Shown here piece by piece: positions 23,402-33,127 of a stretch of DNA of 64,000 nt. A program made the translations under genes and the position numbers. The notes beneath the pieces are model-generated. The model had not been told where the DNA came from. It did not search any database and saw only the letters and a list, made by a program, of their open reading frames with translations. The number at the start of each line of letters is the position of its first letter. The stretch's first letter is position 1. This DNA comes from Ligustrum vulgare (lineage: Eukaryota > Streptophyta > Magnoliopsida > Lamiales > Oleaceae): contig OY743171.1 in the NCBI GenBank assembly GCA_963555705.1, positions 23,430,852 to 23,494,851 of the forward strand, given 5' to 3'.

Positions 23402-24359
23402 CTACATCAAACAACGAGAGATCAGCAACGTTGAAAGTAGCAGATATATTATACTCACCTGAGAGATCCAACTTATAAGCATTGTCATTGACTCTCTCAA
23501 TGACTTGAAACGGTCCATCTCCTCTAGGCTGCAACTTAGATTTTCGTTGTGTTGGAAATCGTTCCTTTCGCATGTGAACCCACACCCAATCACCGGTTCA
23601 AAAATCACCTGCTTTCTGCCCTTATTTGCATGGGAAGCATAGTGCACATTCTTCCTTTCTATTTGTAGCCTGACCTTTTTGTGGAGTGATTTCACGAGCT
23701 CGGCTTTCTTCTTGCCATCTAAACTGTTCCTGTCATCTACAGGCAAAGGAATTAGGTCCATATTGTTTAGTGGATTAAGTAGTAGTAGAATGTATAGCCC
23801 TGTTATACGCAAACTCTACAAATGGTAAGAATTCCTCCCAACTCTTCAAATTTTTATTTATGACAACACGTAAGAGTTGTGTTAACATCCTATTGACTAC
23901 TTATGTCTGACCATCCGTTTGAGGATGGCATGTAGTGGAAAACAACAGTTTAGTACCCATTTTTCCCCACAAAACCTTCCAGAAGTAACTAAGGAATTTG
24001 ACATCCCTATCAGACACAATACTCCTAGGCACCCCATGGAGTCTGACAACTTCCTTAAAGAATAAGTCTACTACGTTCATGGCATCATCAGTTTTATGGC
24101 AAGGAATGAAGTGTGCCATTTTACTAAACCTGTCCACCACCACAAATATGGAATCTCGACCTTTTTTCGTCCTAGGCAATCCTAACACAAAATCCATGGA
24201 TATATCTACCCAATGTTCACTAGGAACAGGTAAAGGAGTATACAAACCATGTGGTAAAAACTTAGAGTTAGCATGTTTACAAGTTATGCATTTATCACAA
24301 ATTTGGTGAACATCCCGTTTCATCCTAGGCCAGTAAAAATGTTCCTTTAATGTTTCCAA
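23402..24359 (-). pseudogene. integrase of element A, broken
   Basis: On the minus strand the frame 24359-23901 carries [20 protein letters not shown] (zinc-binding CxxC) and then the core with STDMDFV-type first acid ([14 protein letters not shown]) and SDRDVKF second acid. A stop comes just after HPQTDGQT, exactly before the third catalytic acid. The segment 23812-23402 continues in two frames to a C-terminal domain (HMRKERFPTQRKSKLQPRG, GDGPFQVIERVNDNAYKLDL, ADLSLFDVGD). The HHCC start is read from the neighbouring RT frame, so a frameshift also separates it. B was inserted right after VGD. Integrases of this group insert element DNA into chromosomes; this copy cannot. Confidence 0.88.
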
Positions 24360-25841
24360 TGTTTTTTAAAACACCAAAATGACCCATCAAACCGCCACCG
24401 TGAGCTTCACGTACCAACAACTCACGCATAGAACAGTTATGCGCACACAATTTACTTTCCTTAAATAAATAACCATCATGCCTAAAAAATTTATCAATTT
24501 CTCCCTTTTCGCATGAGACATAAATAGTAGAGAAATCATGGTCATTGGCATACAGGTCACGAACATACTCAAACCCCAACAATTTAGCATTCAAGGAAGT
24601 AAGGAGCACATACCTTCTTGACAATGCATCCGCAACTATATTTTCCTTACCTTGTTTGTATTGAATAACATAAGGAAAAGTTTCCACAAACTCCATCCAT
24701 CGGGCATGTCTTTTGTTCAATTTACCTTGTCCCTTGAGGTGCTTTAATGACTCGTGATCCGTGTGGATGACAAACTCTTTTGGCCATAGGTAATGCTGCC
24801 ACGTCTCCAATACCCTGACAAGAGCATAAAGCTCCTTATCATACGTTGGATAGTTCAACGCTGCCCCACTCAGCTTTTCATTGAAATAAGCTATCGGTCT
24901 CCTTTCCTGCATAAGAACAGCTCCAATCCCTATTCCTGATGCATCACATTCAATCTCAAAGGTCTGGTTAAAATTAGGTAATGCTAAGACTGGTGAAGAA
25001 CATAACCTATCTTTAAGCAATTTGAAGGTATTTTCCTGTGCATCCCCCCAATGGAACCCCACACTCTTTTTAATTACCTCAGTAAGTGGTGTGGCGATTG
25101 TACTAAAAAATTTCACAAACCTCCTATAAAAACTTGCTAACCCATGAAAGCTCCTTACCTCAGTTACACTCTTAAGTGTTGGCCATTCTCTAATAGCTCG
25201 AATTTTCTCCTCGTCAACCTCAATACCATCCTTACTAACAACATAACCAAGGAATATGACCTTATCTATGCAAAAAGTACACTTTTTAAAGTTAGCATAC
25301 AATTTTTCAGTGCGTAAAACCTCAAGTACAGACCTTAAATGATCAACATGCTCATCTAAATTTTTACTATAAACTAAAATGTCATCAAAATATACGACCA
25401 CAAATTTACTAATGAAAGCTCGTAAAACATGGTTCATCAACCTCGTGAATGTACTAGGTGCATTGGTGAGACCAAACGGCATAACTAACCATTCATAAAG
25501 CCCATATTTGGTCTTAAATGCAGTTTTCCATTCGTCCCCCTCCTTCATGCGTATTTGGTGATATCCACTCTTAAGGTCAATTTTACTAAAGACACATGAT
25601 CCATATAATTCATCAAGCATGTCATCTAACCTAGGTATAGGATGGAGATACTTTACCGTGATATTGTTGATAGCTCTACAATCCACGCACACCCTCCAGG
25701 TTCCATCCTTCTTGGGCACCAATAAGACCGGCACAGCACATGGGCTCATGCTTTCCCGGACATAGCCCTTGCTCAACAGCTCCTCAACTTGTCTTTCAAG
25801 CTCCTTTGTTTCTTCTGGATTGCTCCTATATGCAGGCCTAT
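24325..25841 (-). pseudogene. reverse transcriptase and RNase H of element A
   Basis: A 483-codon minus frame (25776-24325) begins inside the reverse transcriptase ([20 protein letters not shown]). It contains [40 protein letters not shown] and the catalytic YFDDILVYS, then RNase H ([53 protein letters not shown]). It finishes with the start of the integrase zinc-binding region ([13 protein letters not shown]). The residues just upstream (25777-25841) belong to RT but are in another frame. The catalytic motifs look intact. Sequence style matches chromovirus elements. Confidence 0.92.
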
Positions 25842-27996
25842 TTAGAATGACAGCACCTGGTGCTCGATGCCCCGAGTGGGTGGTAGCCCACTAGGTATGT
25901 CTTCTAGGAATACATCATCAAATTCCTGTAAAAGAGAAACAGCTAAACGGGGGAGGGAAGGGTTAGTGTCATCGAGTGCAAGGAAGGATTCCTTGTACAT
26001 TAGTAAGACCATTGGTTGGTTGTCAAGGACAGCTCTTTTGATCTCACTTTTTTTGGCAAGGAAGCTCACTTTTGTTTTCTCTCCTTTTTCTTTTCTGGCA
26101 CTCTTCACTCCCTCTCCTTTTTCTGAGGTGGAACCCTCAACTCTCTGTTTTTCTCTCAGCTCTCCTTTTTCTGGGATCATGGTCCCAACTCTCTTTTGAA
26201 CACTCGGCTCTCTTTTTCTGGGATCGGGGTCCCAACCCTCTTTGTCTTCTCTTCCTCACTCTTTAGTTTCAACTGATCTTCATAAACTTGCTGTGGAGTT
26301 AATGGCATAAGTCTAATGCTTTTCCCATCCTTTGTAAAACTGTACCTATTTTTGTACCCATCATGTACCACCCTCCTGTCATATTGTCATGGCCTACCCA
26401 ACAAGATGTGTCCAGCATGCATCGGGACCACATCACAAACTAACTCATCCTCATACTTCCCGATAGAAAGGTTGATTAACACCTGCTTATTCACCTTGAT
26501 CTCACCGGACTCATTCAGCCATTGTAACTTATAAGGTCTAGGGTGTTTGATTATGGGTAAACACAATTTCTCAACAAGAGTGGTACTAACCACGTTGGTA
26601 CAACTCCGACCGTCAATTATCAAACTACACACCTTATTATTAACAAAGCATCTAGTATGAAATATATTTTCCCTTTGCTCACCCGACTCCTCCACCTTAA
26701 TTTGGGTACTAAGAGCACGCCTAGTAATAAGGGATTGAGCTACTGCATAATCTCCGTCGTCACAATCACTAGCTTCTTCTAAGGCAGGCATATCCTTAAA
26801 CTCATCATCATCCTCAACCTCATCCTCCGACACCACCACCCCATTATGCACAAGCATTATTTTTTTGTTTGGGCATTGTGATGCAATGTGCCCGATTCCC
26901 ATACACCTAAAACACTTGATGTCTCTGCTTCTAGGAGGTTGAGAGTCAGAAGTAGGTTTACCTTTATTAGGCATTAGCAGATTCCTCTCGAGCTTTTGGT
27001 GGTTCTGACTTCCCCTTTTGAGCAGCTCCGTCATTTTTATTATTTCCACTCCATGTAGGTTTCCAAGGAGTAGAACCCGAAGAGTATTTTGATGTTCCTT
27101 TCCTTTTCAGCTGCCTTTCCACCTTCATCGCCATATGCAAAATCTCCTCCAGTTCAACGTAATGTTGCAGTTCTATAACATTTGCGATATCTCTGTTCAA
27201 ACCACTCAAAAACCTGGCCATTGTGGCCTCCGAATCCTCCTCAATATTCGCTCGAATCATAGAAATCTCCATCTCCTTATACTATTCTTCTACACTCTTC
27301 GAACCCTGAGACAGATTTTGTAGTTTCTGGTACAAGTCCCTATAGTAATGGTTGGGCACGAACCTTCTTCTCATTAAACCCTTCAACTCATTCCATGTCT
27401 CAATAGGTTTTTCACGGTTTCTCCTCCTACTTGACACTAATTGATCCCACCACACAAGTGCATAGTCTGCGAACTCTATAACTGGAAACTTCACCTTTTT
27501 TTCCCTCTGAGTAGTTATGGCACTCAAAATACAGTTCTACCTTCTTCTCCCACTCAAAGTACACCTCCGGGTCACTTCTACCTTGGAAAGCTGGTATAGT
27601 CATTTCAATGTTTCCTAGGCTTCTATCCACCCCATTATCATCCCTATATTCACGTCTATTTTCCCTTCCACGCCGACCGTCACGACCTCTTCTCCTACCC
27701 AAGCTAGCCACTGATACATTCTCACTATCATCATCAACACTATCTCCTATCTCAACATCATCATCATCCCAAACTCCATTCCTAGGATTATTGTCATACC
27801 TTCGCGGCCTCCTGATATTAGGAGCCGTGCATGGCTGCTCTCTACGTAGTTGGGAAATTGCTGCACTATGCGTGTCCACGGAGTTTTTAATCTCTCCCAA
27901 CTTCGCATCCCACCTCTCAAATCATTTTTCCAACATTGCAAGAAAGTGGAACTGTTGGTTATCCTCTCCTGTCGATGATGCTTCCTTCTATGACAT
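25842..27996 (-). pseudogene. gag and protease of element A, several stops and frameshifts
   Basis: Gag begins at ATG 27994-27996 but meets a stop two codons later and another before FERWDAKLGEIKNS. Then come an Arg/Asp-rich region, the capsid core (IPAFQGRSDPEVYFEWEKKV, then after a frameshift KFPVIEFADYALVWWDQLV), and a zinc knuckle CFRCMGIGHIASQC (CX2CX4HX4C, about 26925-26880). An acidic linker and the protease (SLIIDGRSCTNVVS) follow. A stop replaces the tryptophan in the protease-region motif LLGRPW (about 26387). The protein resumes as VVHDGYKNRYSF and a Lys/Glu-rich linker before RT. All parts are in the right order on the minus strand. The closest relative in the window is the gag-protease of element C. 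Confidence 0.88.
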
Positions 27997-28675
27997 GGTT
28001 AGTGATCAAAGAAAAGAAAAAAAAATTTGCAAGAAAGAAAATATATCCTCACGTGTTTAGCACTCGTGTATCACTCTATTCGGCTTTTTCCCTCTATTGA
28101 TCTCACCACTCTGTCTTTTTCCTCTCTATTCCCTTTTCTCAAGTTCTCAAAGAACCCACCAAACTAGTCAAGGACTTGGTCTTTGTGGAATTAACCCAAA
28201 GTGTAAGACACAAATTGATGAAAAGAAAAATTGATGGAATATTGGACTCAAGAAAATTGGTGCAATAAGGAATGAAAATTTTTCAAGAAAGTGATTTTCT
28301 TGAAACAATTCAGAAATTTCAATGGCACGTACCAAGATTGAATTTTCAAGGTAGTAATGGATGACGAAAAACTACCAAGAATGTAGGAAAAAAAATGTAA
28401 AAGATATCAAGAAAGGTCTTCTTGAATATGGAATGGTCTTCTTGATCTTGATCCTCAATAATAATTGCTTTTCATTTTATTTTTTATTTTTTTTGCTAAT
28501 CAAGAACAATCAATAATAACAAGGATTGAAACTACGACCAATCTTGAATTAGTGAAGAATTTCAAGAAACCCAAGAATTTAGTATCGATTCAACGATGAC
28601 TCTAGAACAATTGAATTTAATGAAGAAAACGAAACAAAACAAGAATTATATCAAAACCTGGATTTAGAGCCAAGC
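27997..28675 (-). other. untranslated leader of element A
   Basis: About 680 bp between the gag start and the C insertion. It is AT-rich, with no coding signal. It ended originally at the primer site now displaced to 32332-32343. Confidence 0.6.
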
Positions 28676-29657
28676 TGATATGATCCGGACCAGGCATCGA
28701 AGGGCGAAGTCGAGACATCGGTAGTATGACGGTGATCTATGTGGAAAACGGAGCAAGTTCCATGTTGGGATCAAGCCGAGAAGGCGAAAGGATCGAGCCG
28801 AGCCAAGTAAACGAAATTATCTATGCAGAGAAGACATTACGGCCGTAATGAAGATCCTTCACAGCCGTAAATCATGTAATCACGGCCGTAAAAGCTATTA
28901 TCACGATCGTAATCAATTATCGAAGAAAAAGGAAGAATTTCAGCAGAACGAGGCTTACGGCCGTAGCCGTAACATTCAAGCAGGGGCATTTCACAGCCGT
29001 AAGAGATTCGTCACGACCGTAACTAATAAATTAGTTTTTGGATCAGAGAGGCCTTTACGGCCGTAAATGAATTATTCACGGCCGTAAATGAGTAGCGGCC
29101 AGATTTTCCGGATTTTTCAATTATTTTATTTCCTTTTTGGTTTTTAGGTTATTTTCCTAATTTAGTGTTTTAGTTTAATTAGAATTCTATTTTTAGTAAA
29201 TTAGCGACTATGTTATTTTGCCTATTTATATTCTTTACCATGATTGTAAAAAAACAGTTTAAGTTTTGAGATTAATAATATTTGAGAGAGGATTCTCTTG
29301 TTAAAGGTTGAGGAGTCCCTTTTGTGTTCTTCGAGAACAAATCTAACTTATCAAATATTGCGAAATATTTGTGGTGTTGAACTTATCAAATATTCGTGAG
29401 AATATTTGTGGCGTTTCCAATTAGAATCTTATCAAGGAAATTGACAAGTCCTTGTGGTGTTTCGAAAACCTTGAATCTCATTTCGCATCGTCAATTTCTT
29501 GCGTCGTGAATCTTGGGTCAAGGTCCTATCGTCAATTTTATCTTTCCAGTATTTTAATTCTTGTTTATTTTTGCGTCAAATCTGATCTAGATCTTTCCTA
29601 TCTTTGTTTCGTTTAATTTCGCGTGTTCGTTGTGAGCCCCCTCCAGGGATCACATCA
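28676..29657 (+). repeat. 5' LTR of element C
   Basis: 982 bp. Contains a cluster of TTACGGCCGTAA-type palindromes (about 28838-29095) upstream of a TATTTATA possible TATA box (about 29223). Confidence 0.92.
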
Positions 29658-29659
29658 TC

Positions 29660-29671
29660 TGGTATCAGAGC
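29660..29671 (+). other. primer binding site of C (initiator tRNA-Met)
   Basis: TGGTATCAGAGC lies two bases after the LTR and is complementary to the 3' end of plant initiator tRNA-Met. Confidence 0.9.
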
Positions 29672-29952
29672 TTGGATCTATTTCAGATTCCTGCGTTTCG
29701 TGTTAATTCTTGATTTTCTTGATTTTTTTCGTGTTCTTCGCGTTCTTCGTGTCAGTTATAATTTTCTTCAGTTTGATCCATAAGAGTCAGTCCCAAAAAT
29801 TCAAAAGTGTTTTTCTTCTTCGTTTTTCGTCCAAATCCAGTTTCGTTTTTTCTGCCATACTCGTAGTCCAATTCTCTGGAAGATTAAAAAAAATTATGAA
29901 AATTCCCAAATATTCCCCAAATATTCCGAATTTCCTTGTTCGTGTCTTAAAA

Positions 29953-30909
29953 ATGTCTGATAGAGAGGGTTCCACATCTTCATCTTCTGTTTGAGACAGA
30001 AAACATCTCAGGGGTGTGAATATAAGGAATGAATAGGGTAATGATGATATTGCAGTAATGAGGGCACAATTTGAGAGGTTTATGGCACAGATGGAGAATC
30101 GAGGTGCAGAACGTGAACAAAGACCTCGGAATCAATCTCATGATGGTTCTCGAGTTAGGAGAGGTAGTAGGCGTGAATGTCATGCTAGGTACGGAGATGA
30201 GATGGACGAAAGGCCATTGAAGCGAAAAGAGACATCAAAACGGGAGAGTAGTGATCATGTTCACAAAAGGAGGGAGGAACCGACAACCAAAGGTAAAAAT
30301 AATTTTGATTCCAAGCCTCTTAAGGATAAAAATGTTAAGTGCTTTAAATGTTTGGAACGGGGTCACATTGCACTTGATTGTCCACGTAAAAAGGTTAGGT
30401 GTGATAGTGAAGGGGCGAAAAGTGTTGTGGTGGATGCGTCAATTATTGATAGGCATGCTCTTAGCGTTAAGCGTAAGGCGAATGTTTTGGAAAATGTGGA
30501 TGGGCAAAGGGATAATATTTTTCGCACTAGATGCTTAGTGAATGAAAAAGTTTGTAACTTGGTGATTGACGGGGGAAGTTGTACTAATGTAGTTAGTACA
30601 ATGTTGGTGGAAAAGTTAGACTTACCTTTAATGAAACATCCAACACCTTATAAATTACAATGGTTGACTGAGTCAGGGGAAGTTAAGGTGAAGAAACAGG
30701 CCTTGGTGACTTTTTCTTTTGGTGGATATGCTGATGAGGTAGTTTGTAACGTGGTGCCTATGCAAATTAGTCACATATTGTTGGGGAGGCCTTGGAAACA
30801 TGAAAGGTCTGTGCTACATGATGGATATACGAATAGATACAGCCTGGTAAAAGGGGGGAAGAAGTTTACTCTAATGCCACTATCTCCAACTGAAGCCTTG
30901 AAAGATTAA
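29953..30909 (+). CDS. shortened gag-protease of element C
   Basis: A likely original start is ATG 29953 (MSDREGSTSSSS), which hits a stop at 29992. The open frame then runs from ATG 30058 to 30909 (283 codons). It begins QFERFMAQMENRGAER, continues through a highly charged Arg/Glu/Lys region, and has a zinc knuckle CFKCLERGHIALDC (about residue 100) for RNA binding. An aspartic protease follows with catalytic motif LVIDGGSCTNVVS, and the tail is ILLGRPWKHER then VLHDGYTNRYS. The capsid core seen in element A (PAFQGRSDPEVYFEW block) is absent, so this is a gag without its capsid domain, fused to a protease. The main frame has no internal stop, unlike A. It could act in trans only together with proteins of a full element. 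Confidence 0.8.
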
Positions 30910-30951
30910 TTGAAAGTGAAAAGTGAGTTTGAGGGGAAAAATAAGAGAGGT

Positions 30952-31088
30952 GAGGCCACGACCTCAGAAAAAGGAGAGGGAGTGGAAATTAAAGAAAAGA
31001 GAGTTGAGGTCACGACCTCAGAAAAATGAGAGGGAGTGAAAAATAAAGAAAAGAGGGTTGAGGTTCAAACCTCAGAAAAAGGAGAGAC
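30952..31088 (+). repeat. 54-bp tandem repeat, two and a half copies, after the protease of C
   Basis: Two 54-bp units starting GAGGCCACGACCTCAGAAAA and a partial third follow one another (30952, 31006, 31060). The length is 18 codons, and translated units resemble the Glu/Lys-rich TSEKGEG linker between protease and RT in element A, although the C copies carry stops. Confidence 0.85.
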
Positions 31089-31376
31089 TGAGTGCAAAAA
31101 GCAAAAGAAAAGAGAGTCTATCACAAAAATGAGTCTATTTGTACTTACTCACGCTAACACACCCCTCCCCAGTTCTATTAAATATGTTTTGCAGGGACAT
31201 AAATCAAGCCATGAACTTAAAGCGGGAAAGAAATTCATTGGCCAAAATGAGCAAGCCAAAAGTCTAAAGGATCGCACAAAGCTTAAACATGATCATCAAG
31301 CCTGGAAAAATAGGAGGAGTTTGAAAATTCGACCAAAAATGGATTCGAGGTCGAGTCTTTTTCAAGAGAGGGAGTA

Positions 31377-32328
31377 TGATATGATCCGGACCAGGCATAG
31401 AAGGGCGAAAACGAGACATCGGCAGTATGACGGTGATCTACGTGGAAAACGAAGCAAGTTCCGTGTTGGGATCAAGCCGAGAAGGCAAAAGGATCGAGCC
31501 GAGCCGAGTAAACGAAATTATTTATGCAGAGAAGACATTACGGCCGTAAAAGCTATTATCACGGCCGTAATCAATTATCAAAGAAAAAGGAAGAATTTCA
31601 GCAGAACGAGGCTTACGGCCGTAAGCCTGGAAGTTACGGTCGTAACATTCAAGAAGGGCATTTCACGACCGTAAGAGATTCGTCACGACCGTAACTAATA
31701 AATCAGTTTTTGGATCAGAGAGGCCTTTACGACCGTAAATGAATTATTCACGACCGTAAATGAGTAGCGGCCAGATTTTTCGAATTTTTCAATTATTTTA
31801 TTTCCTTTTTGGTTTTTAGGTTATTTTCCTAATTTAGTGTTTTAGTTTAATTAGAATTTTATTTTTAGTAAATTAGAGACTAGGTTATTTTGCCTATTTA
31901 TATTCTTTACCATGATTGTAAAAAAACAGTTTGAGTTTTGAGATTAATAATATTTGAGAGAGGATTCTCTTGTTAAAGGTTGAGGGGTCCCTTTTGTATT
32001 CTTCGAGAACAAATCTAACTTATCAAATATTGCGAAATATTTGTGACGTTGAACTTATCAAATATTCGTGAGAATATTTGTGGCGTTTCCAATTAGAATC
32101 TTATCAAGGAAATTGACAAGTCCTTGTGGTGTTTCGAAAACCTTGGATCGCATTTCGCATCGTCAATTTCTTGCGTCGTGAATCTTGGGTCAAGGTCCTA
32201 TCGTCAATTTTATCTTTCCGGTATTTTAATTCTTGTTTATTTTCGCGTCAAATCCTATCTAGATCTTTCCTATCTTTGTTTCGTTTAATTCCGCGTGTTC
32301 GTTGTGAGCCCCCTCCGGGATCACATCA
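31377..32328 (+). repeat. 3' LTR of element C
   Basis: 952 bp, matching 28676-29657 but lacking about 30 bp within the palindrome cluster (31540-31765). Confidence 0.92.
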
Positions 32329-32331
32329 CAA

Positions 32332-32343
32332 GCTCTGATACCA
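32332..32343 (-). other. primer binding site of A (initiator tRNA-Met)
   Basis: The minus strand reads TGGTATCAGAGC two bases after the LTR. The last two bases belong to the CAAGC duplication made by C, so the site stayed whole although C landed in its edge. Confidence 0.88.
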
Positions 32344-32345
32344 AA

Positions 32346-33122
32346 TGATATCCTTGATGGGGAATCACGTGAACTTGCGGAAATTGTATAAATACTTGGA
32401 AAGTTCTAGATCCAGATTATTAGATGATAGCAATATGACCCGACACTCACGACTCAAGAACCAAGGATGTATCAAATCCAAGACCCGTTAAGATTCGGAA
32501 TGAAGAATCATAAAGGGGTGAACGTCACAAAGGTTGTCAAATCCTTTGATAAGTTCAAGGGGGTTCAATCAAGAACAATTAGAATAGGGATAATCTCACC
32601 TAATTCAAAGTAATTTCATTAATTATCAAAGTTGTGTTCTTCAATCAATGTAAAAACAGATAATAAAGGATATTCTCGCGGAAAACAAGACATGGCCGCA
32701 ACATATGGGCCCAAAACGGAAAAAGAAATAAAAACGCGTAAACCCTAAATTCTATACCCACGTGATCGCGCAGGTATCATGGCGGCGATCGCGTGGCAAG
32801 GTCAAAAAGCTCTCGGGTCTGTTTTTTAGTGCATTTCGCGATCGCCTGATAATCAATACCACGCGATCGCGTGGTTTAATTCCCCAACTTCGTGTCCTTG
32901 ACTTGGTTCTCGGCCCACATCACTTGTACTACCCTCGACTCCTCCTCTATCTTGTCATGCATCGAAAGTAGGGCCTTTGGTCTTGGGTTCAAGCACTCAT
33001 CCATCCATGCTTGCGTAAATCCTTGCATAGCTTGTTTGATCCTCTTTTCCCTTTGTCTCGTGATTGGTCCCACTGGCACATGCAACGGGTCCTTGCTAGC
33101 AGGTCCACTCTGGTACTCATCA
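32346..33122 (-). repeat. 5' LTR of element A
   Basis: 777 bp, matching 12727-13506 with a 3-base gap near one end. It carries the palindrome CCACGCGATCGCGTGG (32859-32874) and three related sites. It is followed by ATAGT and then Helitron coding sequence. Confidence 0.92.
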
Positions 33123-33127
33123 ATAGT

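Larger units (their letters stand above)
28676..32328 (+). mobile_element. non-autonomous gag-protease LTR element C, nested in A
   Basis: 3653 bp with LTRs at 28676-29657 and 31377-32328 (TG...CA) and a CAAGC duplication (28671-28675, 32329-32333). A tRNA-Met primer site (TGGTATCAGAGC, 29660-29671) follows the left LTR and a CAAGAGAGGGAG purine tract precedes the right one. The 1.7 kb interior encodes only a shortened gag plus protease; there is no RT, RNase H or integrase. Its LTR end (GGATCACATCA), primer site and purine-tract context match element A, so A-type proteins could have moved it. Confidence 0.92.
12727..33122 (-). mobile_element. Ty3/gypsy LTR retrotransposon A (chromovirus-like), containing nested B and C
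   Basis: Two LTRs of 780 and 777 bp (12727-13506 and 32346-33122) with TG...CA ends are flanked by ATAGT. On the minus strand the 5' LTR is followed by a primer site matching initiator tRNA-Met (32343-32332). The 3' LTR is preceded by an AGAGGGAGGGAA polypurine tract (13507-13518). Gag, protease, reverse transcriptase, RNase H and integrase relics appear in that order on the minus strand between 27996 and 23402. The polyprotein end continues past B into the 3' LTR. Subtracting B and C leaves about 6.9 kb. Domain order RT before integrase is Ty3/gypsy. The coding end inside the LTR and the tRNA-Met site fit a CRM-like chromovirus, but this lineage call is inference. Several stops and frameshifts make it non-autonomous now. 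Confidence 0.92.

Noticed and set aside
28838..29095. Evenly spaced short palindromes considered as a CRISPR array
   Set aside because: The spacers are not unique fixed-length sequences, the region is inside a plant LTR, and no cas gene is present.
31036..31674. 212-codon plus frame spanning the end of C's interior and its 3' LTR
   Set aside because: The start is the out-of-frame linker repeat and the rest is LTR palindrome sequence; no domain is visible.
29660..32343. tRNA-Met-like sequences considered as tRNA genes
   Set aside because: Only the 12-base primer-complementary stretch is present, at LTR borders; there is no cloverleaf or A/B box.
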